Shown here: positions 50,914-60,900 of the stretch, one piece after another | How positions within the stretch are numbered: position 1 is the stretch's first letter | Layout of the letters: every line of letters starts with the position of its first letter | Source: Flavobacterium sp. NKUCC04_CG | GTDB taxonomy: Bacteria; Bacteroidota; Bacteroidia; Flavobacteriales; Flavobacteriaceae | Length of the DNA: 64,000 nt | Assembly: GCF_019345525.1 (NCBI RefSeq) | Contig: NZ_JAHKRA010000003.1 | Location: 62,001-126,000, forward strand | Direction of reading: 5' to 3' | The notes under the pieces: model-generated | What the model was told of the DNA's origin: nothing | The model's input: only the letters and a program-made list of their open reading frames with translations | Databases searched by the model: none | Made by a program: the position numbers and the translations under genes

Positions 50914-53568
50914 ATGTTTCAAAAAGGTATCAAGACTCTTTTTGCACTTTTTGTTGTTAGTTTCAGTGCTACCTCAAACGCTCAAGATAGCATTTCTATA
51001 ACAAATGCACCAAAGCACTATATCCTAGGTGATATAGAAGTGTCGGGAAAAGTGAATTACAATTCGCATACAGTGGTTACTTTCGCTGGACTCAGCAAAG
51101 GACAATCCATAACAATCCCTGGAGAAGAAATCTCTGATGCTGTAAAAAAACTATGGAAATTAGGTTTCTTTAGCGATATAAATATTTATGAAACTTCTAT
51201 CGTAGGAGATACCATAAATTTAGAACTAAATTTAAATGAATTACCTCGTTTAAATGAAGTAAAAGTAAAAGGTTTACGCAAAGCCAAAGCAGCAGCAGTA
51301 CTTAAGGAAAGTAGCTTAATCAAAGGTAAAATTGTCAACGAAAACTTGATTACCACTACGCGTAACTATGTTTTAAATAAATATAAAAAAGACGGTTTTT
51401 ACAACACCAAAGTTAACATCAACACCATTCCAGATTCTACCGGAAACAAGGTAGACATGGTACTAAATGTTGACCGCGGAAGTAAGGTTAAGGTTTCTAA
51501 AATCAAATTTCATGGCAACGAAAAATTAACCGATGCCAACCTTAAAAAGGCGATGAAAGAAACCAAAGAACGAAGCCCATTTAATCCGATGAGAATCTTT
51601 AAATCTTCTAAATTTATCAAAGATAAATACAAAGAAGATTTGGGTAAAATTGTCGATAAATACAAAGAAAATGGTTATCGTGACGCTCGTATCACTATGG
51701 ATACTACCGTCTACAATCCAAAGACCAATCGTATTGCTATTGACATGAATATTGAAGAAGGAAGAAAATACTACTTTGGAAATATTCGATATCTAGGAAA
51801 TACAGCCTATACCAATTCTCAATTAAATAGAATTTTAGGAATTGAAAAAGGCGAGGTTTACAACGGTACTTTATTGCAAAAGCGAATTGAAGACAAATCA
51901 AGTCCAGATGCTTTTGACATCACCAATCAATATCAAAACAACGGTTATTTATTTTCAAGAATCAATCCTGTTGAAGTTAGAACAGCTAACGACACCATCG
52001 ATTTTGAAATTAGAATTATCGAAGGACCTATAGCGAAGTTCAGTAATATCACAGTAAGTGGTAATGAAAAGACACACGATCACGTTATCTATAGAGAATT
52101 AAGAACTCGTCCGGGACAGACTTGGAGCAAGGCAACTGTTATGGAAACCATGAGACGTCTGGGCGCGTTACAAATTTTTGATGCTCAAGCAATCAATCCA
52201 GATATCAAAAATGCCGATCCAAATGCAGGAACAGTAGATGTTGACTGGCAAGTAGTTGAAAAAGGAGCGAGTCAGATTGAATTACAGGGAGGTTATGGCG
52301 GTGGAGGATTTATCGGAACCTTAGGTCTATCGTTCAATAATTTTTCTGTCAGAAATATTTTCAACAAAGAAGCCTATAAACCATTCCCAATGGGTGATGG
52401 TCAAAAGATGGCCCTTCGTTTACAGGGAAGTTCTTATTACCAAACTTATAGTTTGAGTTTTTCAGAACCTTGGTTAGGAGGTAAAAAACCGATCAGTTTC
52501 TATGGTTCTATTGCATACAGTAAGCAATTTTTATACAATTACAATACTAGAGATGTAAACCGTAGTCAAAGTTTTAATATCACAACCGTATCGGTAGGTC
52601 TTGGAAAACAATTGGCTGCACCGGATGACTATTTTACCTTGTACAATACGTTGAGTTTTCAGTATTACGACTTAAACAACTACCGTACTGGTTTATTTAC
52701 TTTTGGAGATGGATCGTCGAGAAACTTTACCTACACCGTAGAGTTAAAAAGAGATAATAGAGGTATGGACCCTATTTTCCCTACTTTCGGTTCAGAATTT
52801 AGTGTTAGTGGTAAGTTTACACCACCTTACTCTTTATTCAACAAAATCGATTATGCCAAATTAAAAGACCAAGAGGAATACAAAGTAAAAACTACTGAAG
52901 CTATGAAAGCACCAAACGGTGCGGATATACCAATAGGATCGTATTTAAATGAAAAAGGAGAGCCTGTAGCTAATTATCAAGATGCAGCTCCAAATCAAGA
53001 AAAGATTGACCAAAAGAAATTCAATTGGTTAGAGTATTACAAAATCAAATTCAAAGGAGATTGGTATACTACACTTTACGGAAAATTAGTTTTGCGTACT
53101 GTTGGAGAATTTGGATTTCTTGGAGCCTATAATCAAAACAGAGGTTTGGTTCCCTTTGAGCGTTTTTACTTAGGAGGAGATGGGATGGCCAACTTTTCAA
53201 TGGATGGTAGAGAAATTGTGCAATTGAGAGGGTATGAGAATCAAACACTTACTCCTGTAAATCAATATGGTGAAGCAATTGGGGGGACAGTATACAATAA
53301 ATTCGCCCTAGAATTACGTTATCCTATTACGCTAAAGCCAAGTGCCTCAGTATTCTTATTAACTTTTGCTGAAGCAGGAGCGAATTTCGATACATTTAAG
53401 AACTATAATCCGTTTAAGATGCAGCGTTCTGCCGGACTAGGAGTAAGAGTATTTATGCCGATGTTTGGAATGTTAGGATTTGATTATGGATACGGATTTG
53501 ATGCAGTACCAGGAACAACTCAGAAAAGTGGTTGGCAACCTCACTTTATCTTAGGACAACAGTTTTAG
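50914..53568 (+). CDS. bamA: Outer-membrane protein assembly factor BamA
   Basis: Central component of the machinery that folds beta-barrel proteins into the outer membrane. The 884 residues from the ATG at 50914 comprise a signal peptide (MFQKGIKTLFALFVVSFSATSNA), POTRA domains (about 30-430; repeats such as GDIEVSGKVNYNSHTVVTFAGL, VSKIKFHGNEKLTDANLKKA, GNIRYLGNTAYTNSQLNRIL, FSNITVSGNEKTHDHVIYRELRT) and the membrane barrel (about 440-884) ending in FILGQQF. LGFDYGYGFDA near the end matches the barrel motif. A TTG at 50878 would overlap uppS and spoil the signal. Two OmpH/Skp chaperone genes follow, as in most Bacteroidota. Confidence 0.96.
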   Translation: MFQKGIKTLFALFVVSFSATSNAQDSISITNAPKHYILGDIEVSGKVNYNSHTVVTFAGLSKGQSITIPGEEISDAVKKLWKLGFFSDINIYETSIVGDTINLELNLNELPRLNEVKVKGLRKAKAAAVLKESSLIKGKIVNENLITTTRNYVLNKYKKDGFYNTKVNINTIPDSTGNKVDMVLNVDRGSKVKVSKIKFHGNEKLTDANLKKAMKETKERSPFNPMRIFKSSKFIKDKYKEDLGKIVDKYKENGYRDARITMDTTVYNPKTNRIAIDMNIEEGRKYYFGNIRYLGNTAYTNSQLNRILGIEKGEVYNGTLLQKRIEDKSSPDAFDITNQYQNNGYLFSRINPVEVRTANDTIDFEIRIIEGPIAKFSNITVSGNEKTHDHVIYRELRTRPGQTWSKATVMETMRRLGALQIFDAQAINPDIKNADPNAGTVDVDWQVVEKGASQIELQGGYGGGGFIGTLGLSFNNFSVRNIFNKEAYKPFPMGDGQKMALRLQGSSYYQTYSLSFSEPWLGGKKPISFYGSIAYSKQFLYNYNTRDVNRSQSFNITTVSVGLGKQLAAPDDYFTLYNTLSFQYYDLNNYRTGLFTFGDGSSRNFTYTVELKRDNRGMDPIFPTFGSEFSVSGKFTPPYSLFNKIDYAKLKDQEEYKVKTTEAMKAPNGADIPIGSYLNEKGEPVANYQDAAPNQEKIDQKKFNWLEYYKIKFKGDWYTTLYGKLVLRTVGEFGFLGAYNQNRGLVPFERFYLGGDGMANFSMDGREIVQLRGYENQTLTPVNQYGEAIGGTVYNKFALELRYPITLKPSASVFLLTFAEAGANFDTFKNYNPFKMQRSAGLGVRVFMPMFGMLGFDYGYGFDAVPGTTQKSGWQPHFILGQQF

Positions 53569-53604
53569 TTTATTTAAAAATATAACTAAACCCATCATAT
53601 AACT

Positions 53605-54861
53605 ATGAAATTATTATTTGCTTCAATTGCGACTGTTTTAACTTCTATGAGCGTTTTTGCTCAGGGAGCTAGTGTACGTGTAGCCTATATTGACATGGAA
53701 TACATACTCAAAAAAACTCCTGAATATATTGAAGCAAATAATCAATTAGAAGAAAAAGCTGCTATTTGGAAAAAAGAAGTGGACAGCAAAAAAGCAGAAA
53801 TAAAGAAAATAAAAGACAATCTAAGTGCCGAAAGAACCTTATTGACCCGAGAACTAATTGAGGAGCGTGAGGAAAACATCTCGCTTTTGGAAAATGAATT
53901 ATTGGAATTTCAACAAAAAAAATTTGGTGCTAAAGGTGATTTAATCACTCAGAAAATCATGCTGGTAAAACCTATACAAGACCAGGTATTTACGGTGATT
54001 CAAGAGATTGCAGACGCAAAGAGATTTGACTATGTTTTAGACAAGGGTACCGAATCAACTATGTTGTTTGCAACAAAACGGCACGATATTAGCGAACAGG
54101 TTATACAGCGATTAGCTCGTGCTAAGAAAAGGCAAAATATGACCGGTAAAGAGGTGGCTGCTTTAGAAGAGCAAGACAAAGCAAAAGACCAGGACGATTT
54201 AAGACGCGAGAGACGGGAGGAACAGGCTTTGAGAAAAAAAGAATTTGAAGACAGTAAGAAGACGCCTACAAAAGAAAATTCGGATGAATCTGAAAAAGAA
54301 CCGTCCAAATCAAAAGAGGAATTGGCTGCTGAAAATCAAAAACTACTGCAAGAACAACAAAAGAGTGATGCCGAAGCTTTGAAGCAAAAGCAACTCGACT
54401 TGGCTGCTCAACGTCAAAAAGAAATTGAAGACCGCAAATCTCAATTGGAGCAAAAGCAACAAGAAATTGCTGAAACCAAACGATTGGCAGACGAACAACG
54501 AAAGCGCCTTCAACAGGAACGCTTGAAAGAACTTGAAGAACAGAAGGAAAAACTTGCCGTAGAGAACGAGAAAAAGAAACAATTGTTAGACGATTTAAAG
54601 AAACAACGCGAACAAGAAGCTTTAAATGTTGGAGGAAATAAAAACAAGGTTGATATGAATCAACTGGTTGAAGAAAGAAAACAACAACAAGATAAAATAC
54701 AAAAGGAAATCGCTCGTAAGAAAGAAATCGCTTTAGCTGAAAGAAAAGCTGCGATAGAAGCCACTCGTAAAATACAAGAAGAAAAACGAGAAAGAGCGAA
54801 ACAACAAAAAGAAGATGCTAAGAAAGCAAGAGAAGAATTGCTTAGAAATAGTGTAAAATAA
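53605..54861 (+). CDS. OmpH/Skp-family chaperone with a long coiled-coil extension
   Basis: Periplasmic holdase that protects unfolded outer-membrane proteins. Residues 1-20 are a signal peptide (MKLLFASIATVLTSMSVFAQ), 25-165 form an OmpH domain (VRVAYIDMEYILKKTPEY..., FDYVLDKGTESTMLFATKRHDI), and 170-418 are a Lys/Glu/Gln/Ala-rich coiled coil not found in typical 160-180-residue Skp proteins. The tail contains repeated EEQK/RLQQER/KKREQEAL-like segments and ends KKAREELLRNSVK. It lies 36 bp after bamA and 41 bp before a normal-length OmpH gene, so the two paralogues likely form a division of labour. The extension looks helical throughout. Confidence 0.9.
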   Translation: MKLLFASIATVLTSMSVFAQGASVRVAYIDMEYILKKTPEYIEANNQLEEKAAIWKKEVDSKKAEIKKIKDNLSAERTLLTRELIEEREENISLLENELLEFQQKKFGAKGDLITQKIMLVKPIQDQVFTVIQEIADAKRFDYVLDKGTESTMLFATKRHDISEQVIQRLARAKKRQNMTGKEVAALEEQDKAKDQDDLRRERREEQALRKKEFEDSKKTPTKENSDESEKEPSKSKEELAAENQKLLQEQQKSDAEALKQKQLDLAAQRQKEIEDRKSQLEQKQQEIAETKRLADEQRKRLQQERLKELEEQKEKLAVENEKKKQLLDDLKKQREQEALNVGGNKNKVDMNQLVEERKQQQDKIQKEIARKKEIALAERKAAIEATRKIQEEKRERAKQQKEDAKKAREELLRNSVK

Positions 54862-54902
54862 CCCAAAATAAATTATATAATAAAAATCCAAAATCAAGAA
54901 AA

Positions 54903-55418
54903 ATGAAAAAAATGAAATCTTTATTAATTGCAGCGGTTGTATTTTTTGGAATCAGTCAAACTAATGTTATGGCTCAATCAAAAACTGCTCATATTGACGT
55001 TCAAGAATTAATGGCGCAAATGCCAGATATGAAGAACGCTGATGCTACTCTAAAAAAACTTAGTGAAGGCTACGAGAAGGATTATGGAAATATGATCACG
55101 GAGTATCAAGCAAAAATGAAAAAATTTCAAGATGAATCCAACACGGTTAGTGAAGTGATAAATAAAACACGTGTAGAGGAACTTGAAAGTATCGAAGGTA
55201 GAATTAAACAGTTTCAAACTACTGCTCAACAAGACCTTCAGAAAAAACAAGTTGATTTAACTAAACCAATCTTTGAGAAAACGAGATTGAGCATTCAAAA
55301 AGTAGCTCGTGCTAAAGGATTTGAATATGTATTAGACTCTTCTATCGGTTCTGGAGTTATTATGGCAGACGGACCAAACTTATTGGAAGATGTTAAAAAA
55401 GATTTAGGCGTTAAATAA
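54903..55418 (+). CDS. OmpH/Skp-family periplasmic chaperone
   Basis: A 171-residue protein, signal peptide ending near MAQS (about residue 25; MKKMKSLLIAAVVFFGISQ at the start), then the Skp-like mature part with KTAHIDVQELMAQMPDMKNADATLKKLSEGYEKDYGNMI and a C-terminal GFEYVLDSSIGSGVIMADGPNLLEDVKKDLG, the usual FEYVLD Skp signature. Length is normal for the family. It is the second of two tandem OmpH genes after bamA and ends at a terminator before murI. The role is to carry unfolded outer-membrane proteins to BamA. Confidence 0.94.
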   Translation: MKKMKSLLIAAVVFFGISQTNVMAQSKTAHIDVQELMAQMPDMKNADATLKKLSEGYEKDYGNMITEYQAKMKKFQDESNTVSEVINKTRVEELESIEGRIKQFQTTAQQDLQKKQVDLTKPIFEKTRLSIQKVARAKGFEYVLDSSIGSGVIMADGPNLLEDVKKDLGVK

Positions 55419-55441
55419 TCTAAATCCTTATAAAACTATAT

Positions 55442-55473
55442 AAACTGCCTACTTTTGTGGGCAGTTTTTTTTT
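55442..55473 (+). terminator. Terminator of the bamA-ompH-ompH unit
   Basis: Stem AACTGCC/GGCAGTT with a TACTTTTGT loop and nine T residues; the T run touches the murI -7 box. Confidence 0.85.
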
Positions 55474-55480
55474 ATATTTG
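55473..55480 (+). promoter_or_regulatory. Possible leaderless promoter of murI
   Basis: TATATTTG ends 3 bases before the murI ATG at 55484. With the -7 box, transcription would start at or next to the ATG. The only -33 candidate is TTTTG at 55453-55457, 15 bp upstream, which is short. The box abuts the terminator T run. Confidence 0.45.
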
Positions 55481-55483
55481 TTT

Positions 55484-56263
55484 ATGGACAACACAAAACC
55501 AATCGGGTTATTTGATTCTGGAATCGGAGGAACTACCATTTGCAAAGAAGTCAACCTGTTACTTCCCTACGAAAACACTATTTACTTAGCAGATAGCAAA
55601 AACGCACCTTACGGCCAACGTACCAAAGAGCAGATTATAGCCTTATCCATCAAAAATATCGATTACCTAATCAGCCAACACTGCAAACTAATTATTGTTG
55701 CCTGTAATACTGCGACAACAAATGCTATAAGTGAATTACGAGCCAAATACAGCCTTCCAATCATTGGAATAGAACCAGCAGTCAAACCAGCTACAATACT
55801 AACTAAAACAGCTGTTATTGGCGTACTAGCGACTAAAGGAACATTAACTAGTGAGCTGTTTTCCAATACCGTTAAAAAGTATTCCGATATCGTGATCGTT
55901 GAGCAAATTGGATATGACCTTGTAAAACTCATAGAAGAAGGCAAAATCAACGATCCTGAAATGGACTACCTACTCCAACAATACTTAGAACCTATGGTTA
56001 TAAAAGGCATGGATACCTTAGTGTTAGGTTGTACCCACTACCCCTATTTAATTTCTAAGATTAAAAAATTAATACCCGAACATATTAACATTATCGATTC
56101 TGGAGCCGCTGTTGCCAAACACACCCGTAAAGTCTTGGAAGAGAATAATCTTTTAAACACTGGCAAAACAATAGGCAAACGACTCTTTTATACTAATAAA
56201 GAGGTTGAAATATTAAGGCTATTTGTCGAAGACAAATCTTCGGTACACTATTTAGATTTCTAA
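55484..56263 (+). CDS. murI: Glutamate racemase
   Basis: Converts L-glutamate to D-glutamate for peptidoglycan. From the ATG at 55484 the protein has 259 residues; a GTG at 55457 is in frame but would give an unusual hydrophobic leader and overlaps the terminator. The catalytic residues are visible: Asp11-Ser12 in IGLFDSGIGG, Cys74 in VACNTATTNA and the second Cys in LGCTHYPYL. Its promoter, if real, is almost leaderless. The gene ends the conserved bamA-ompH-murI block. Confidence 0.95.
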   Translation: MDNTKPIGLFDSGIGGTTICKEVNLLLPYENTIYLADSKNAPYGQRTKEQIIALSIKNIDYLISQHCKLIIVACNTATTNAISELRAKYSLPIIGIEPAVKPATILTKTAVIGVLATKGTLTSELFSNTVKKYSDIVIVEQIGYDLVKLIEEGKINDPEMDYLLQQYLEPMVIKGMDTLVLGCTHYPYLISKIKKLIPEHINIIDSGAAVAKHTRKVLEENNLLNTGKTIGKRLFYTNKEVEILRLFVEDKSSVHYLDF

Positions 56264-56340
56264 TCCATACGCAAAGCATAACCAGCCCTGTGCCCCCAAA
56301 CTTCTGTCGGCACGACTTCAGAGAACGGGAATAGTCACAA

Positions 56341-56380
56341 AACAAAACGAGGCGGTCTTTATAAGACTGCCTCGTTTTGT
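56341..56380. terminator. Bidirectional terminator between murI and the carbonic anhydrase gene
   Basis: Long stem AAAACGAGGC/GCCTCGTTTT with an internal AGTCTT-like helix, A/T runs on both sides. Confidence 0.88.
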
Positions 56381-56428
56381 TTTATCTCAATACGGATTTA
56401 AGCGAAGTGACTAGCTAGTTCTTCAGAA

Positions 56429-56938
56429 CTATTTAAACCAACTGGAATACATGACGTAATTATTCGATATACGGTCTATTTCTCCTGCGAAATTGGATTC
56501 GTCGATGTCTTTGACCTTTTTAGCCGGCACCCCTGCGTAAATCGCCCCAGATTCAACTATAGTATTTTGCGTTACTACAGCACCCGCAGCTATAATCGTA
56601 TTACTATGCACTATACAATTATCCATAACAATAGCCCCCATACCGATCAAAACATTGTCGTGAATGGTACAACCGTGAACTATAGCATTGTGCCCAATCG
56701 ACACATTATTACCGATTACTGTTGGATGTTTTTGATAGGTACAGTGAACCACAGCACCGTCTTGAATATTGACTTTGTTACCTATTTGAATAAAATTGAC
56801 ATCTCCTCTTAAAACGGCATTAAACCAAATACTACAATTCTCGCCCATACGAACATCACCGACAACGGTCGCATTTTCGGCTATATAGCAATCTACTCCT
56901 ATTTGCGGAGCAATCCCATTCACTGCTTTTATTATCAT
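56429..56938 (-). CDS. Gamma-class carbonic anhydrase family protein
   Basis: A 169-residue left-handed beta-helix protein of the gamma-carbonic anhydrase/transferase hexapeptide family. Repeating hexapeptides (NATVVGDVRMGENCSIWFNAVLRGD..., VSIGHNAIVHGC, VLIGMGAIVMDNCIVHSNTIIAAGAVV) form the solenoid. Putative zinc ligands are His65 (DGAVVHCTYQKH), His83 and His88, the expected spacing. Many family members reversibly hydrate CO2, but some are only scaffold proteins; activity here is unproved. It is monocistronic, convergent with murI. Confidence 0.88.
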   Translation of the reverse strand: MIIKAVNGIAPQIGVDCYIAENATVVGDVRMGENCSIWFNAVLRGDVNFIQIGNKVNIQDGAVVHCTYQKHPTVIGNNVSIGHNAIVHGCTIHDNVLIGMGAIVMDNCIVHSNTIIAAGAVVTQNTIVESGAIYAGVPAKKVKDIDESNFAGEIDRISNNYVMYSSWFK

Positions 56939-56953
56939 GATATATTATAAATT

Positions 56954-56983
56954 AAAAAATCCCGATAAATATCGGGATTTTTA
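56954..56983 (-). terminator. Terminator of the adhesin/porP-sprF unit
   Basis: Stem AAATCCCGATA/TATCGGGATTT with a short loop and A/T runs, just after the PorP/SprF stop on the minus strand. Confidence 0.83.
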
Positions 56984-56989
56984 TAAGAA

Positions 56990-57991
56990 TTAAAAATTAA
57001 CTGCTGGACAATTACAATCGTATTTACTCGGTTTACAAAAGAGATTAATCCCTAAAGTTAACTGATGAAAACCACCATTACCAAATTTTACATCGCCCGT
57101 TAAGTGTGTATAGGTATAAGCCAACATAAAGTTCTTATAGTTTATACCCACTATTGGAGTAATGTATTGCATACGTTGCGTAGCAACACTTTCCTTTTTA
57201 ATATATTCCGCTCCTTCTAAATTTCTACGGTAAGAAACCCCACCCCAAACTTGTCCGAAGTTTAATTTTTGATAAACCTTCATATTGATATCAAACGCTT
57301 TTTCGCGAGTATCCTCAGTGTATTGAATCATAAAAGACGGTTCCCAGCTAAAGCCACTTCTGCTTTCAGTACCGAACATATAACCGGCAGACCACAAATA
57401 CTTTCTCATATTATCGCTTTCAATATCAGAATACATATCGCGTTTACTCGCAATAGCATTCTTAACAGTGAAATGAGTATAAAACTCAAAATATTGGTAT
57501 GAAGCACCAAAATCCACGTTAAAGTAAGAATCTTTCTGTTCCATACCACCAGTAATAAGCGGATCAAATCCACCAAACTTCGTTTGATCGAGGGTCGTTT
57601 GTACCATACCAGCACTCATACCAAAAGACAACATATTCAAATCATAGTAAGATCTTGAAAATTGGATATGATGTGCATAGGATAATTTACCACCAATTTG
57701 AGAATGGTAACCATTCCTGTCGTTAAAGGCAATTACTCCAATACCTGACTGCTCCCCCACTTTGGTGTTGAAACTCAAAGTTTGTAAAGCTGGTGCATCA
57801 TCCTGTCCAGACCATTGTTGTCTGGCCGTTAATCTTAACTTACCGCAATTAGCTGCACCTGCCATAGACGGGTGAATCAAGTAGTAGTTGTCAGAGAGGT
57901 AGTCTGAATAGACAGACATCCCCTCTTGAGCAACACTAAATTGTGATATTATCAATGCTAATGCTAAATAGCGTTTCTTAAAAATCTTCAT
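56990..57991 (-). CDS. PorP/SprF-family type IX secretion membrane protein
   Basis: A 333-residue outer-membrane protein with signal peptide MKIFKKRYLALALIISQFSVAQ and the PorP/SprF opening EGMSVYSDYLSDNYYLIHPSMAGAANCGKLRLTARQQWSGQD. The family (about 300 residues, beta strands with AxQQW motif and YxHHI/Fs signatures) docks the T9SS translocon or carries type B cargo to the surface. It is 7 bp downstream of the giant adhesin gene on the same strand; in Flavobacterium a SprF-like protein is coupled with its SprB-like adhesin, so this is probably the matching partner. Confidence 0.93.
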   Translation of the reverse strand: MKIFKKRYLALALIISQFSVAQEGMSVYSDYLSDNYYLIHPSMAGAANCGKLRLTARQQWSGQDDAPALQTLSFNTKVGEQSGIGVIAFNDRNGYHSQIGGKLSYAHHIQFSRSYYDLNMLSFGMSAGMVQTTLDQTKFGGFDPLITGGMEQKDSYFNVDFGASYQYFEFYTHFTVKNAIASKRDMYSDIESDNMRKYLWSAGYMFGTESRSGFSWEPSFMIQYTEDTREKAFDINMKVYQKLNFGQVWGGVSYRRNLEGAEYIKKESVATQRMQYITPIVGINYKNFMLAYTYTHLTGDVKFGNGGFHQLTLGINLFCKPSKYDCNCPAVNF

Positions 57992-57998
57992 AAACTAA

Positions 57999-60900
57999 TT
58001 ATCTTTTTAATGAGAAATGACCTTTAAATTCTCTACGATTACCTTGGAGATCGTTATACTCTACTGTAAACCAATAATCCGTAGAAGGCACTGGTCTTCC
58101 TCCAAAAGTTCCATCCCATCCTTCTCCTGCAGGACTTACTTGTTTTAGCAATTTCCCAAATCTGTCAAAGATATAAATCTTAGCATCTGGTTGAGAAATC
58201 AATCCTTTAATGTTCCAAGTGTCGTTATGACCGTCACCGTTAGGAGTAAAGAATTTAGGATAATTCATAACAGAAACTAATTTAGAAACTGCACAAGCAC
58301 CAGTTAATCTATCGCGTACCCATACTAAATGTTCACCTGCAGTAACGTCATAAAACACATTAGAATTTTGATAAACACCTTCGTCTAATGCAAACTCATA
58401 AACTCCCGGAGGTGTATTTCTGTCTAACACATTAACTACTATTGTTTGTTTTCCATCTTCTGACATTTCATCTCTATTACCTACCGTCTCATCAATGGTT
58501 ACAGAGAACGGAGCAATTTTAGTAACAACAACAGTAATTACATTAAACGAATCACATCCTGTTACTTTATCGGTAGTACTTACGGTATAAGTACCTGGTG
58601 TCTTAGCGTTATAGTACGATAAATTTGCCCCTGCAATAATTCCACCATTCAACCTCCAAATAAAGTTATATAATTTAGAATCCAACCTCGTATCAATTAA
58701 GAATCCTGTAACTTCTTTAGAATTTAAATCCTCACAGATATAACCACCTGCTATAGGCAGTAATTCTGGACGTTTATGAACGATCACTTGAAACTGAACG
58801 TTTGCTTCACAAAACAACTCTGGATTTATATAACGAACAACAGCTATAATCGTCTGTGGACTGCTCGTGTTAATAAACTGTGTCGGATCAGCTATAGGTC
58901 TATTGTTTAAGAAATCTTGTTCTGAAGCAAAATAAACCACTCTAAGTTGATTCGCTGGTATATTTTGTGTACCAATGATATCAGCATCATTCACCGTCAA
59001 ATCTATTCTAGTGAAACCATCATTTACAGGTACCACATCGTTATCGTCACAATAGATTAATGGCGATGTTTTAATATCAAAAGCAAATACCGCTTCTTCG
59101 ACTTTAAGTCTTAAAGGAGCTACATAGAAACATCCGGTTTTCTTATTGACTAATCGAACCCAAATCGTTTCTTCTCCTTCTACCATATTCGTGTATATCA
59201 AGGCCATAGGAACAGCTATACCCTCATCAGCTAGAACACGAGTATGATAATAGAATATATCAAAATCATTGGCGTTTCTACCATTTAAAATCTCTCCATA
59301 TTTATCTTTAAGATTGAAAGTATAGAAACCATCCGTCTTTTCTTCACAACCCATTAATGGTCTTAAAGGGTTTACAAATGGAACTGGGTTTACAATCAAT
59401 TTTAGAGGAACAATTACAAAACAAGTATTCGCTCCAATCGTTGGTTGATTAGAAACTCTAATCCAAATTGTTCTGCTTACACTTACATATGCCTCTGGAA
59501 AATCAATTTTGCCAGCTTCGTCACCTGCAATTGCCTCTATTTCACTAGTATAATAATCTAACACTAAATTATTATCATGATTTTTAATATCCGCATCAGC
59601 TAAATGCAAGTCAAACCTACCTCTACCTCGACCCGCTTCACCTTCACAAACTTCTAGAGCTGCTGGAGTTAAATTAGGCTCTGGAAGTGGTGTTACTTTA
59701 ACAGTTAGCGATACCATACTCTTACATCCTTCTCTGTTCGTAACTACTACCCAAAAAGTCTGTGGATTACTAATATTTGTATATCCATCTGGATTAGGTA
59801 TGGCGTTGTTACCTCTTTCTGCATCATCTCTATTTAAGAAATATTTGAAATCGGTACCAAAGATTAACCCTCCCCCTAGAATTTGTAACTCACGTTGAGT
59901 CAAATCAAATACATGTCTACCGTTGTTTGGCAATGTTTCTTGACAAACAACAATCTGATTAGGTTGTACCAAAGGAAGTGGATTACTAATTTTAATAACA
60001 AAACTTCCAATCGCGTAACATTTAGTATCTACATTCTGTACTCTAACCCAAATTGTTTGTGGATTAACCGTATTTCTAAATGCGGTTGGGCCCGTGATAC
60101 TTCTCGTAAGACCAATTTGTGCATCCGCTTCAGTCAAGTAATAACTCACTACTAAACTACCTGGGTCGTTTAGCGTTTGAGCAGCCAAGATTACTGGTGT
60201 CTTAACTGTTAAGTCAAAAATTCCGCGATCTGGTGTTCCTATTGCTGTACACTGTACAATATCGTCTAATCGTATCGGCATAATTGGTGCCGCTGTAACT
60301 ACAAGATATAACGGTTTCACAACAAAACATCCCGTTGCAAAATTATTTGCTCTTACCCAAACCACTGGATTAATAGGGTTTAAGTTGTTATATTCTTGTG
60401 GATTTGGAATTCTATTTACTCTTAAGCCCTCTATAGCATTAGCTTGAGTTTCATAAAAATGAATATCCAAACCAGGAATTCCATTTTGTAAACCTTCTAC
60501 TAATGAAAGTAAGTCAAAAGTACCTTGTCCATTTGCACTAGAATTACAAATAGCAACACGCGTAGTAGGAATATTTAATACCGGTAATGCAACCACTGCC
60601 AAATTCATCGGCTTAATAACTACACAACCAGATACTGTGCTTTGAACACGTACATAAATCGTTTGGTTATAAGCTACAATATTTTGGTAATTCGCAGGTA
60701 AATTCCCCGTATTATTTGCTGCATTATTTTGGTTTGCGTGGAAACTAACTAACAATCCCAATTGTCCATTGGTAATTGATGCTATTCTGTCGCTTAGATT
60801 AAATACTGCAAATCCATCACCTTCTTCACCATCACAAATGGTATAGTTAGCTATCGGTTGAATCACTGGCCCAAGAACAGATCTTAAACTGATGAAAACT

